Below are positions 1 to 8,985 of a stretch of DNA of 64,000 nucleotides, piece after piece; within the stretch, counting starts at the first letter, position 1; each line of letters opens with the position of its first letter. The notes under the pieces are model-generated. The model ran no database searches. It was not told the DNA's origin and was given only the letters and a program-made list of their open reading frames with translations. Source of the stretch: an uncultured Eubacterium sp. (GTDB taxonomy: Bacteria > Bacillota > Clostridia > Oscillospirales > Acutalibacteraceae); contig CALWHV010000004.1 of the NCBI GenBank assembly GCA_944380545.1, positions 1 to 64,000 of the forward strand, given 5' to 3'. A program made the position numbers and the translations under genes.

Positions 1-1
1 C

Positions 2-3000
2 GATTTTAACGAACTTCAAAACATATACAAGAGGAATATTGCAGATTCACTTGAAAGATTTTTTGAATCATTGCCAGATGAATATGCAAAGCCGTATCCT
101 GCTGATACAGAAAATTACAGAATAAGCGATGTTCTTCGTAATATGCTTGACAATCCACAAGAGCTTGAAAGCATTGAAGAAATGATGTCCGACGCTATGG
201 CGTTATTGAGTGAGGAAAGCAATAGCTATAAGTACCGTAAAGAAAAATATGACGATTTTATCGCTTTCAAAAACGGCACTTATTCCCCATATAAACTGCC
301 TGAAAGGACAGAACAAAAGCCTGCCACTGTATCAAGCAGATTCAGCAAACCCGCCGAAGAAGAAACAGCAGAACCGGAGTGGCTTAAATCATATAACGAT
401 GTTAAAGCAGAAAGTTCTGACTCACTCGCCTTTTATCAGGTGGGAGATTTCTTTGAGTGCTACTTTGATGACGCAACCACAGTAGCCAATGAGCTTGACC
501 TTGTTCTCACAAGCAAAGCAAACGGTGATGAACGCATAGCAATGTGCGGTTTTCCTAAACACAGTCTTGATGAATATATGTCAAGGCTTGCTGAGAAAGG
601 ATATAAGGCGGCTGTAACTACTGTTGAAAACGAAGAAACAAAAACCATCTTTTATACAGTTGATGATAAATCATCAGAAGATATAACGGAAGAGATAGAG
701 GACTTACCTACGCCAACAGTTACACCTAAATCTAATCCATATACCTTTGACCTGCACCCTGAAATACCGCTTGATGAACGCCACGATTTTGACTTTGCAA
801 ATCACAAGATACAAGATGTAAACAAAAAAGAGCGTTTTCACAGGAACTATGCGGCAATTAGCGTCTTGAAAAAATGCCAGTCAGAAAACCGCTTTGCTAC
901 ACCTGATGAGCAGATTATTTTATCAAGGTATGTCGGTTGGGGCGGTATTCCCGAAGCATTTGATGAAGGTGCTGGTTCGTGGAAAACCGAATACGCTATG
1001 CTGAAAAACATCTTAACGCCTGATGAATACGCATCTGCAAGGAAAAGCACGCTTACGGCTTTTTATACTCCGCAAACTGTTATTTCAGCCATATACAAGG
1101 CTTTGGATAACCTCGGATTTAAACAGGGTAATATTTTAGAGCCGTCCTGTGCAATCGGAAACTTCATAGGTATGCTGCCTGAAAGTATGAAAGACAGCAA
1201 GGTATATGGCATAGAGATTGATAATATCTCGGCTGGTATCGCTCAGCAGCTTTATCAGAAATCGTCAATTATGACAGCACCTTTTGAAAAGGCAGAACTT
1301 CCCGACAGTTTCTTTGACGCTGTTGTAGGCAATGTGCCTTTTGGTGATTACTCACTTGCCGATAAAAGATATGACAAGTTCCATTTCCTCATTCACGATT
1401 ATTTCTTTGCCAAATCGCTGGATAAGTTAAGACCGGGCGGTGTAATGTGCCTTATTACCAGCAAAGGCACGATGGATAAGGAAAATTCAGATGTCCGCAA
1501 ATATATCGCTCAAAGAGCTGAACTTCTCGGTGCGATAAGACTGCCTGACAGCACCTTTAAGGGCAATGCAGGCACAGATGTAACATCGGATATTATTATA
1601 CTTCAAAAGCGTGATACTGTGGCTGAAATTGAGCCTGACTGGATATTCATTGATGAAGATGCAAACGGCATCCGAATGAACAAGTATTTTGTTGAACACC
1701 CTGAAATGATACTTGGCGAAATGGTTATGAAATCGGGCAGATTCGGCGAAGAAAGCACCTGCAAAGCCTATGAGGACAGAACACTTGAGGAACAGCTTGA
1801 TGTTGCCGTTGAAAATATCAAAGGCGAAATAAAGGAATATGAGGTTGAGGACATTGATGATGACGATGCTTCATATATTCCTGCCGATCCTAATGTTCGT
1901 AATTTCTCTTTCACCATAGTTGACGGAAAAATATATTTCCGTGAGAACTCTGTTATGCGTGAGGTCATCACCTCTGAAACAGCCAAAAACAGAATAAGAG
2001 GAATGATTGAAATTCGTGACTGTGTGAAGAACTTGCTTGAAATGCAGACGCAGGACTATCCTGACAACAACATTGAAAGAGAACAGCACAGACTGAATGA
2101 GGTTTATGATAGGTTCGTCAAGAAATACGGCTATATCAACAGCCGAGGAAACTCCTCTGCTTTTTCAGATGACAGCTCATATTTCTTAATCTGCTCTCTT
2201 GAAATGTTCAAAGACGGAGAGTTTGAACGCAAGGCGGATATGTTCACCAAACGAACAATACAGCCGCATATTGCTAAAACCCACGCAGATACGGCAATCG
2301 AAGCCTATGGTATTTCAATCGGTGAAAAAGGCAAAATTGATATGCCTTTTATGTGCCAGCTTACAGGAAAAAGCGAAGAAGAAATCTATGCCGACCTGAA
2401 AGGTGTAATTTTCTTAAATCCTATGTATAACTACGGTGGGGACAATGGCGAGCGATACCTTCCCGCCGATGAGTATTTGTCAGGGAATGTGCGCAAAAAG
2501 CTGGAGATAGCAAAGAAATCAGCAGAGCTTTATCCTGATGATTACACGGTTAATGTTGAAGCTCTTGAAAAGGTACAGCCTGTTGATCTCAAAGCTAATG
2601 AGATTACCGTAACTCTCGGAACTACTTGGATACCTATTGAAATAATCAACCGTTTTATGCACGAAACTTTCCAAACTCCATTTTACACAAGAGCTGTAAT
2701 TAGAGTACATTACAACGAACTTGCTAATGTTTGGAACATTGAAAACAAGTCGGCGGATAACGGCAATATTACCGTTACGCAAAAGTACGGTACAAGCAGA
2801 AAGAACGCTTTTCATATACTTGAGTCAACGCTCAATATGCGAAATGTTAAAGTGTTTGATTACGAGGAAGATGAAAACGGAAAGAGAGTTGCAATCCTTA
2901 ACAAAAAGGAAACTGCTATCGCTCAGTCAAAGCAGGAACTTATCAAACAGACCTTTAAGGAATGGATATGGAAAGACCCTGAACGCCGTGAAAAACTCTG

Positions 3001-5611
3001 CAAAATGTATAACGAAAAGTTCAACAGTAACCGCCCCCGTGAGTATGACGGAAGTCATATAGTGTTTGAGGGAATGAATCCTGAAATCACTTTAAGAAAG
3101 CATCAGCAGGACGCAGTTGCAAGAATACTTTACGGAGGTAACACTCTGCTGGCACATTGTGTTGGTGCAGGAAAAACTTATACGATGGCTGCTTCAGCTA
3201 TGGAAGGAAAAAGACTTGGACATTGCTCTAAGTCTTTATTTGTTGTGCCTAATCACCTTGTATCCCAATGGGCAACGGAGTTCTTGCAGCTCTATCCGGG
3301 CGCAAAGATACTTGCCGCAACAAAAAAGGACTTTGAAACAAAGAACAGAAAGAAATTCTGTGCAAGGATAGCCACGGGAGATTATGACGCAATCATAATC
3401 GGTCACTCACAGTTTGAAAAAATACCTGTCAGCCTCGGCAGACAGATGTTTACATTGCAAAAGCAGATTGATGAACTGGTAGAAGGCATAGCAGAACTGA
3501 AACGAAGCAAAGGCGAAAAGTTCACCGTTAAACAGCTTGAAGCCACAAAGGTAAAACTTGAAAACAAGCTGAATAAACTCAATGACCAAAGCAACAAAGA
3601 CGATGTTGTTACCTTTGAGGAACTTGGTGTTGACCGCCTGTATGTTGATGAAGCTCACTACTACAAAAACCTTTTTGTTTACTCAAAAATGACTAATGTA
3701 GGCGGCATATCGCAAGTAGAAGCAAACAAGTCCAGCGATATGTTTATGAAGTGCCAATACCTCGATGAGCTTACCGACAGTAAGGGCATTACATTTGCCA
3801 CGGGAACACCGATAAGCAACTCTATGGTTGAGCTTTATACAATGCAGAGATATTTGCAGTATGACCTTTTGAAAGAGTACGGTTATATTAATTTTGATTC
3901 TTGGGCAGCACAGTACGGCGAAACTGTAACCGCAGTTGAGCTTACTCCTGAAGGCACAGGATACCGTACCAAAGTCCGCTTTGCAAGGTTTAACAATCTG
4001 CCTGAACTTATGTCTTTGTTTAAGGAATGTGCAGATATACAGACCTCGGATATGCTGAAACTCCCTGTTCCTAAAGCAAACTATCATAATGTTTCAGTTA
4101 AGCCGTCAGAGATACAGGTAGAGATGGTAAAGGAACTTGGAGAAAGAGCCGAGAAAATAAGGGACGGAGCAGTAAAACCGTATGAGGATAATATGCTTAA
4201 CATCACTAATGACGGCAGAAAGTTAGCTCTCGACCAGCGTGTTATTAACCCCGCTTTGCCAGACTTTGAGGGCAGTAAGATAAATGCCTGTATCAATAAC
4301 ATCTACAATATATGGCGTGATACATCAGACAAAAAGTCAACACAGCTTGTGTTCTGCGATTTGTCTACACCGACTGCCAAAGGCTCTGCTTTAGAGGTAA
4401 CGGACAGCGAAGAACAGGCACAAGTATTTACAAATGTTTATGATGACATTCGCAGAAAGCTCATTGAAAAAGGCATACCAGCCGAAGAAATAGCCTTTAT
4501 CCACAGTGCAAACAATGACAAGCAAAAGGCTGAGTTGTTCGGAAAGGTTCGTTCCGGTAAAGTCAGGGTGCTACTTGGCTCTACCCAGAAGATGGGCGCT
4601 GGCACCAATGTGCAGGAAAGGCTGATTGCTTCCCACGATATTGACTGCCCTTGGCGACCTTCAGACCTTGAACAGCGAGCAGGAAGAATAATTCGTCAGG
4701 GCAACTCTAATCCCGAAGTTCATATTTACAGGTATGTTACAGAGAACACCTTTGACGCTTATCTTTATCAGCTTGTGGAAACAAAACAGAAGTTTGTCGG
4801 TCAGGTTATGACCAGCAAAACGCCTGTTCGTTCCATAGAAGATGTGGACGAAGCTGCTCTTTCTTATGCCGAGATAAAGATGCTTGCAACTGGCAATCCG
4901 CACATCAAAGAGAAAATGGATCTCGACATTCAGGTGCAGAATTTGAAAATGCTTCAAAGCAACTATTTTGCAGAAAAGTATGACCTTGAGGATAAGGTTA
5001 CTAAAGAATTTCCACAGGATATTGCAAGGTACAAAGCTCAAATAAAGGCGCTTGAGGTTGATATTAAAACTGCTGCCGAACACCCGAAAGCTGTTGATGA
5101 CAGCTTTTCCGGAATGGTTATAAACGGTGTTAATTACACCGAGAAAAAAGACGCAGGCAAAGCTATACTCCAGATTATGAAGTCAATCAAGTCAAAGACA
5201 GAGACTTATCCTGTGGGCAGCTACCGTGGATTTGATATGGAGCTATACATTGCTTTAGGCTTGGGAGCAACTTATATTCTTGCCATCAAAGGTGCAATGA
5301 CACATAAGGTCGAACTCGGCACAGATACTTTCGGTAACATCACCCGAATAGGCAACTGTATCGACCATTTGGCAGGAGATTTGGAGAAAGCAAAGAACAA
5401 TCTTGCCGAAACAGAAAAACAGCTTGAAACAGCCAAAGAGAACTTAAAAGAGCCGTTTTCCCGTGAGCAAGAGTTGCAAGAAAAGCAGGCTCGTCTTAAC
5501 GAACTCAACGCTCTTTTGAATGTTGATAAAACGGACAATGAGATTGTTGATGAAGAACCTGATGAGGACGGAGCAACTGCTGTAAAAAGAGAAAAAGTTA
5601 TATGTAGATAA
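2..5611 (+). CDS. Partial ICE giant protein: MutS-I-like, N6-adenine methylase and SNF2-type helicase domains
   Basis: The frame is open to the left edge, so the true start lies outside the window; the in-frame TTG at 71 is not a convincing start. Domains in order: a DUF3849-like segment (about 71-300); a region resembling MutS domain I (about 380-650) with GDFFECYFDDA, which keeps the FxE pattern; an N6-DNA-methylase fold with EPSCAIGNF (about 1138) and an NVPF motif in place of NPPY/F; then a superfamily 2 helicase with Walker A VGAGKTYT (about 3165), DEAH box (about 3650), ATGTP motif and a C-terminal QRAGRIIRQGN motif VI (about 4675). Proteins of this architecture are standard in Tn1549-type ICEs and are assumed to handle or protect transferred DNA; the role is not proven. 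A coiled-coil-rich acidic tail ends it. Confidence 0.85.
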   Translation, partial: DFNELQNIYKRNIADSLERFFESLPDEYAKPYPADTENYRISDVLRNMLDNPQELESIEEMMSDAMALLSEESNSYKYRKEKYDDFIAFKNGTYSPYKLPERTEQKPATVSSRFSKPAEEETAEPEWLKSYNDVKAESSDSLAFYQVGDFFECYFDDATTVANELDLVLTSKANGDERIAMCGFPKHSLDEYMSRLAEKGYKAAVTTVENEETKTIFYTVDDKSSEDITEEIEDLPTPTVTPKSNPYTFDLHPEIPLDERHDFDFANHKIQDVNKKERFHRNYAAISVLKKCQSENRFATPDEQIILSRYVGWGGIPEAFDEGAGSWKTEYAMLKNILTPDEYASARKSTLTAFYTPQTVISAIYKALDNLGFKQGNILEPSCAIGNFIGMLPESMKDSKVYGIEIDNISAGIAQQLYQKSSIMTAPFEKAELPDSFFDAVVGNVPFGDYSLADKRYDKFHFLIHDYFFAKSLDKLRPGGVMCLITSKGTMDKENSDVRKYIAQRAELLGAIRLPDSTFKGNAGTDVTSDIIILQKRDTVAEIEPDWIFIDEDANGIRMNKYFVEHPEMILGEMVMKSGRFGEESTCKAYEDRTLEEQLDVAVENIKGEIKEYEVEDIDDDDASYIPADPNVRNFSFTIVDGKIYFRENSVMREVITSETAKNRIRGMIEIRDCVKNLLEMQTQDYPDNNIEREQHRLNEVYDRFVKKYGYINSRGNSSAFSDDSSYFLICSLEMFKDGEFERKADMFTKRTIQPHIAKTHADTAIEAYGISIGEKGKIDMPFMCQLTGKSEEEIYADLKGVIFLNPMYNYGGDNGERYLPADEYLSGNVRKKLEIAKKSAELYPDDYTVNVEALEKVQPVDLKANEITVTLGTTWIPIEIINRFMHETFQTPFYTRAVIRVHYNELANVWNIENKSADNGNITVTQKYGTSRKNAFHILESTLNMRNVKVFDYEEDENGKRVAILNKKETAIAQSKQELIKQTFKEWIWKDPERREKLCKMYNEKFNSNRPREYDGSHIVFEGMNPEITLRKHQQDAVARILYGGNTLLAHCVGAGKTYTMAASAMEGKRLGHCSKSLFVVPNHLVSQWATEFLQLYPGAKILAATKKDFETKNRKKFCARIATGDYDAIIIGHSQFEKIPVSLGRQMFTLQKQIDELVEGIAELKRSKGEKFTVKQLEATKVKLENKLNKLNDQSNKDDVVTFEELGVDRLYVDEAHYYKNLFVYSKMTNVGGISQVEANKSSDMFMKCQYLDELTDSKGITFATGTPISNSMVELYTMQRYLQYDLLKEYGYINFDSWAAQYGETVTAVELTPEGTGYRTKVRFARFNNLPELMSLFKECADIQTSDMLKLPVPKANYHNVSVKPSEIQVEMVKELGERAEKIRDGAVKPYEDNMLNITNDGRKLALDQRVINPALPDFEGSKINACINNIYNIWRDTSDKKSTQLVFCDLSTPTAKGSALEVTDSEEQAQVFTNVYDDIRRKLIEKGIPAEEIAFIHSANNDKQKAELFGKVRSGKVRVLLGSTQKMGAGTNVQERLIASHDIDCPWRPSDLEQRAGRIIRQGNSNPEVHIYRYVTENTFDAYLYQLVETKQKFVGQVMTSKTPVRSIEDVDEAALSYAEIKMLATGNPHIKEKMDLDIQVQNLKMLQSNYFAEKYDLEDKVTKEFPQDIARYKAQIKALEVDIKTAAEHPKAVDDSFSGMVINGVNYTEKKDAGKAILQIMKSIKSKTETYPVGSYRGFDMELYIALGLGATYILAIKGAMTHKVELGTDTFGNITRIGNCIDHLAGDLEKAKNNLAETEKQLETAKENLKEPFSREQELQEKQARLNELNALLNVDKTDNEIVDEEPDEDGATAVKREKVICR

Positions 5612-5683
5612 ATTTATATCTTTAAAAAATTTTTTCAATGTGTTATTCTAAACTATATTTAACTTATTATAGAAGGATGAATT

Positions 5684-6157
5684 ATGTTTGATATTATTTT
5701 TTGTATTATAGTTTCCATTGCAATAACCTTGCTATGTGTGATATTTACAATTAGTCATTTGCCTATAAGAAAAGCTCCATCAGATGTAATCGAAAAAATC
5801 AAAAGAAATGGATTAATTCACTATACAAGCAAGAAAAATGCAGTTGGTATTCTTCATGATAAATATTTGAAAGGAAAGTTATCCCACATGGGAGGCATCG
5901 AATTGAAGTTTGGCAAACTTGTTTGGACTTATCCGAGTGGAAATGATAATCTTCTTGAAAACAAACATGATAGTCTTCTTAAGAAAAAGAAGGGTAAGGA
6001 TAACACTAATTTTGAAGTTTGTTTGAAGTTAACTGGATTCTCTGAGGAGGATTTAAATAGGTTTTATATGAGACCTAAATTTAGTATTTTTCAAGATCAA
6101 GCAATTATATTTAGAGGTGATAAGTTAGCTCCTTCAAACATTGAAATTTTAAAGTAA
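5684..6157 (+). CDS. Small membrane-anchored protein of unknown function
   Basis: A 157-aa protein with one hydrophobic N-terminal segment (about residues 4-26) followed by a soluble domain. The start is ATG with an upstream AGAAGGATG-like SD. The domain begins with LIHYTSKKNAVGIL and ends with a QDQAIIF-type strand. The H-Y-T opening followed by a short helix is loosely reminiscent of ADP-ribosyltransferase-like folds such as DarT, but I see no proof of that and assign no function. It is more AT-rich than the flanking backbone genes and sits between the helicase gene and a terminator, so it looks like a small cargo insertion. The coding call is good; the function is open. Confidence 0.65.
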   Translation: MFDIIFCIIVSIAITLLCVIFTISHLPIRKAPSDVIEKIKRNGLIHYTSKKNAVGILHDKYLKGKLSHMGGIELKFGKLVWTYPSGNDNLLENKHDSLLKKKKGKDNTNFEVCLKLTGFSEEDLNRFYMRPKFSIFQDQAIIFRGDKLAPSNIEILK

Positions 6158-6186
6158 TGGAAAGAAATATAGATTAAAACTGTATC

Positions 6187-6224
6187 GCCGACTGGTTTTC
6201 GTTTGAAATACAGTCGGCTTTTTC
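6187..6224 (+). terminator. Rho-independent terminator
   Basis: GCCGACTG (6187-6194) pairs perfectly with CAGTCGGC (6211-6218) across a 16-base loop and is followed by a T run. It closes the transcript carrying the small membrane protein and separates it from the DUF3848 gene. Confidence 0.75.
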
Positions 6225-6244
6225 TATTTCTGGAGGTGTTTTGA

Positions 6245-6607
6245 ATGACTAAAAACGAGATTTTGAATCAAAAAGTATGGCAGAAAATGCAGGCGGAACT
6301 TGATAGTTTCATTTCCGAACTCAAAACAAAACCGCCTGACGAATTAATAAAATCCGCTTATGAACTGATCTACAAACAGGACATATTGCAGAGCTTTGAT
6401 TTTGATGTTGACGGTAATTATCCATTGACTGATGAACAGGCTAAGTCGTTACTTTCAATTAAATATCCGCTTGATTATCTCTATCAGGAGTGGCTCGACT
6501 ATGACGATTCGGTGCTTGATACATTAAGACAAAGTAATGATTTTGCCATAGACAAGCAGATTGAACGCCTTAAATCACGAGCCGAAAAAGAAAGAGAGGT
6601 CAGATGA
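6245..6607 (+). CDS. DUF3848-like ICE accessory protein
   Basis: A 120-aa acidic, helix-rich protein with an ATG start behind TGGAGGTG. It resembles the small DUF3848 family found beside helicase and TOPRIM genes in Tn1549-type elements; the family has no known biochemical role. It lies four bases upstream of the TOPRIM gene, suggesting co-transcription and possibly translational coupling. No catalytic motif is visible. The family name is from recall of gene order and sequence style, so it is moderately sure. Confidence 0.6.
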   Translation: MTKNEILNQKVWQKMQAELDSFISELKTKPPDELIKSAYELIYKQDILQSFDFDVDGNYPLTDEQAKSLLSIKYPLDYLYQEWLDYDDSVLDTLRQSNDFAIDKQIERLKSRAEKEREVR

Positions 6608-6610
6608 TCA

Positions 6611-7636
6611 TTGCCGTATTATGACAGAGAAACTATCAGTAAAGTAAAAGAGTTAGACCTGCTTTCATACTTACAAAACTATGAGCCTAACGAGCTTATA
6701 AAGATAAATGAGCGTATGTATTCTACACGAGAACACGACAGCTTAAAGATTTCAAACGGTATGTGGTTTTGGTGGTCAAGAGGTATCGGAGGCAGGTCAG
6801 CACTTGACTTTTTGATAAAGGTAAGAGGTATGAGTTTTATTGACGCAGTATCCGTTTTGGTTAACAAAGTGGCTGTTCACCCGCCTGTATATTCAAAGCC
6901 TTTACCTGTACCAAAAGCGAAGAAACTAATCTTGCCAGAAAAGGCAACGGACAACAGCCGTCTTGCTTCGTACTTACAGAATGACAGAGGAATTGATGAA
7001 GAAATAGTAGAATATTGCATTAAACACAACTTGGTTTATGAAGGGCTATATAAGAGCAAAAAAACAGATAAAGTATTCCGAAATGCAATTTTTGTAGGCT
7101 ATGATTCATCAGGTCAGGCAAAGTACGCAGCATACAGATGTCTTAACAAAAACAGATATATGGGCGACTGTTCTGGCAGTACAAAGGAGTATTCTTTTCG
7201 GCTGGAAAGCAGCAAAGAAAGCAACGAATTGCACCTTTTTGAATGTGCCATTGACGCTCTTTCTTTTGCAACTTTGCTTAAAATGAAAGGTCATAACTGG
7301 CAGGAATACAACCTTGTTTCTTTGTCAGGTGTTTACCAGCCGAAAGAAAAAATTGAGGACAGTAAAGTGCCTGTTGCACTTGCAAAATATCTAAAAGAAA
7401 ACCCAAATATAGACACAGTAAAGCTACATTTGGATAACGATTATCCAGGCAGAATGGCAACGAAAGCGCTTACAGCTATACTGCCGAAAAGTATTAAAGT
7501 CATTGACAAACCCGTTAAATACGGGAAAGATGTCAATGACTTTTTGCTTATAAAAAAAGGCATCTTAAAGCCTTTTAAATACAACCGGAGGAATGATAAA
7601 AATGTCAAAAGAGAGAGTTTATGCCCTGCTCGTTGA
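6611..7636 (+). CDS. DUF3991/TOPRIM primase-like protein
   Basis: A 341-aa protein starting at TTG three bases after the DUF3848 stop. The N-terminal part (about 1-110) has a WWSRGIGGRSALDFL segment typical of the zinc-finger-like/DUF3991 region of mobile-element primases, although the cysteines of a true primase finger are not evident. The C-terminal half is a TOPRIM domain: glutamate in FECAIDALSF (about residue 212) and the DxD-like LDNDYPGR (about 273). Such proteins are thought to act in priming or processing ICE DNA after transfer. The 3' end overlaps the next gene by 35 bases. Confidence 0.8.
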   Translation: MPYYDRETISKVKELDLLSYLQNYEPNELIKINERMYSTREHDSLKISNGMWFWWSRGIGGRSALDFLIKVRGMSFIDAVSVLVNKVAVHPPVYSKPLPVPKAKKLILPEKATDNSRLASYLQNDRGIDEEIVEYCIKHNLVYEGLYKSKKTDKVFRNAIFVGYDSSGQAKYAAYRCLNKNRYMGDCSGSTKEYSFRLESSKESNELHLFECAIDALSFATLLKMKGHNWQEYNLVSLSGVYQPKEKIEDSKVPVALAKYLKENPNIDTVKLHLDNDYPGRMATKALTAILPKSIKVIDKPVKYGKDVNDFLLIKKGILKPFKYNRRNDKNVKRESLCPAR

Positions 7637-8327
7637 ACCGAAAAGCAAGCCTAAAATTACGGCTTTTGATACAGGTGAAACGGCAATAAGTGAAATAGTC
7701 GGAGGAGAATACGGAAGCATATTTTTTCCTGACGATAAGGTAACTATCCTGTATAACAAGGACGGAGTGAAAGACGGTCATACCCTTAACAGAGTTGTCC
7801 GCAAGTTCGTTAAAAAGGAAACAGAAATGCCGTATGCAGACCTTAAAAACCTTTTTCGCAAGGCTGAGGACAGCGGCAATCACATAGCCGGATACATTAC
7901 ATTTACTGAGGATAGCTTTGATAAAAAGTACCCGCTTGAGTCGAGAACTTATGTTGTATGCAGCAACAATAAAGCCTTTCAGTCAGGTATGGGAGGGTAC
8001 TCAATTTATGGCTCATCAGTTGATGAGAGCGATCCTTTAGTACGCCTTGAAATGTATATGCGTGATGAACAAGGAGGAGCTGATGGGTGGACTATTGAGC
8101 GCTGTTTCATTAAAGAAGAAGTACCCGTTATTGACATAATTGTTGCCGATAACTTCCTTGTTTGTTACTCTCCAAACGGCATAAATACTTATGAAGATAT
8201 ACCGCAGGAACTTGTTGACAAGTATTTCAAGGAGTTTGAAAAGCCAGACAAGTTTTATCGCAATACTAACGGAGAAATAACCGTATTCAACGAAAATCAT
8301 AGGAAGAAAGACGAGATTGAGAGATGA
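7602..8327 (+). CDS. DUF3846-like ICE protein
   Basis: A 241-aa protein. The ATG at 7602 is preferred over the one at 7593 because the GGAGG at 7587-7591 is correctly spaced only for 7602. The N-terminal 90 residues (YALLVEPKSKPKITAFDTGE, then a VGGEYGSIFF segment) match the DUF3846 style, a small beta-rich domain common in ICEs and phages. The remainder has a C-terminal DUF4316-like region seen in the same elements, less certain. No function is known. It overlaps the TOPRIM gene by 35 bases and precedes the candidate oriT. Confidence 0.65.
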   Translation: MSKERVYALLVEPKSKPKITAFDTGETAISEIVGGEYGSIFFPDDKVTILYNKDGVKDGHTLNRVVRKFVKKETEMPYADLKNLFRKAEDSGNHIAGYITFTEDSFDKKYPLESRTYVVCSNNKAFQSGMGGYSIYGSSVDESDPLVRLEMYMRDEQGGADGWTIERCFIKEEVPVIDIIVADNFLVCYSPNGINTYEDIPQELVDKYFKEFEKPDKFYRNTNGEITVFNENHRKKDEIER

Positions 8328-8369
8328 AAGTAACTTTCGAAATTGTTTTTCGGATGGTAAAAAGACGAA

Positions 8370-8462
8370 AGTCTGCACCGTTGCATTGTCTTAACCAGCA
8401 GACTGTTTGTAATTACATTCGTAATTCCAAGCAGTAAAAGCTGGTTAGGGATAAATCCCTAA
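8370..8462. other. Candidate origin of transfer (oriT)
   Basis: A non-coding stretch just upstream of the DUF3789, MobC and relaxase genes holds nested dyads: AGTCTGC (8370-8376) with GCAGACT (8398-8404); TAACCAGC (8392-8399) with GCTGGTTA (8440-8447); AATTAC (8411-8416) with GTAATT (8421-8426); and TTAGGGA (8445-8451) with TCCCTAA (8456-8462). Relaxase origins usually lie beside mob genes and carry such inverted repeats next to the nick site. The nick position is not identified; the call rests on location and structure. Confidence 0.45.
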
Positions 8463-8497
8463 AACCCTTTTAATATGTATCACAGGAGGAAAGAACA

Positions 8498-8665
8498 ATG
8501 AAATTACTCATATTCATCATAGCATTTATTCTCGGAGGTATGGCAGGAATAGTGGCAATGTGCCTTGTTCAGATTAACAGAGAAAGTGAAGCACATCTTG
8601 AAAAGATTTCCCGTCAGGAAGAAATGAAAAAAGAGGAAGAAGAAAAATGCAAAGAAACATCATAA
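8498..8665 (+). CDS. DUF3789-like small membrane protein
   Basis: A 55-aa ORF with a strong CAGGAGGAA SD and an ATG start. It has one N-terminal transmembrane helix (about residues 3-25, including FILGGMAGIVAMC) and a charged, glutamate- and lysine-rich tail. This matches the DUF3789 family found immediately upstream of mobC/relaxase genes in related ICEs. Its role is unknown. The stop overlaps the start of mobC by 19 bases, so the two are likely translated from one message. Confidence 0.7.
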   Translation: MKLLIFIIAFILGGMAGIVAMCLVQINRESEAHLEKISRQEEMKKEEEEKCKETS

Positions 8666-8985
8666 GACAGTTTCGTTTGAATAAGGAAGAAAATGAAACC
8701 TTAAAGAGAAAAGCAAAGCTATGTTGCGTTACAGATTCAGCTCTTATTCGTATGCTTATTCTTGGCTTTATTCCTAAACCGAAACCTGACAAGGAATTTT
8801 ATGACGCTCTGCGTTATCTATCTTCCATAAGCAACAGCCTACATCAGATTTCAGCAAAAGCAAATGCTCTCAACTTTGTTGATGTTCCTAAACTTGAAAA
8901 GGAACTCAAAAATATTGAAAAACTGAAAGACGATTTGTATAGCAAGTATATCAATCCCGACCGAGATGATGACAAATGGCGGTAA
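8647..8985 (+). CDS. mobC: MobC-like relaxosome accessory protein
   Basis: A 112-aa basic protein. The N-terminus (RQFRLNKEENETLKRKAK, then SALIRMLILGF) fits the ribbon-helix-helix/MobC pattern of relaxosome proteins that bind near oriT and help the relaxase nick DNA. The C-terminal half is a predicted coiled helix. It overlaps the relaxase gene by 10 bases, the usual mobC-mobA arrangement. Family assignment is from sequence style plus position. Confidence 0.75.
   Translation: MQRNIIRQFRLNKEENETLKRKAKLCCVTDSALIRMLILGFIPKPKPDKEFYDALRYLSSISNSLHQISAKANALNFVDVPKLEKELKNIEKLKDDLYSKYINPDRDDDKWR

Noticed and set aside
380..650. A functional MutS mismatch-repair gene
   Set aside because: Only the domain-I-like module is present; the clamp, ATPase and other MutS domains are absent.
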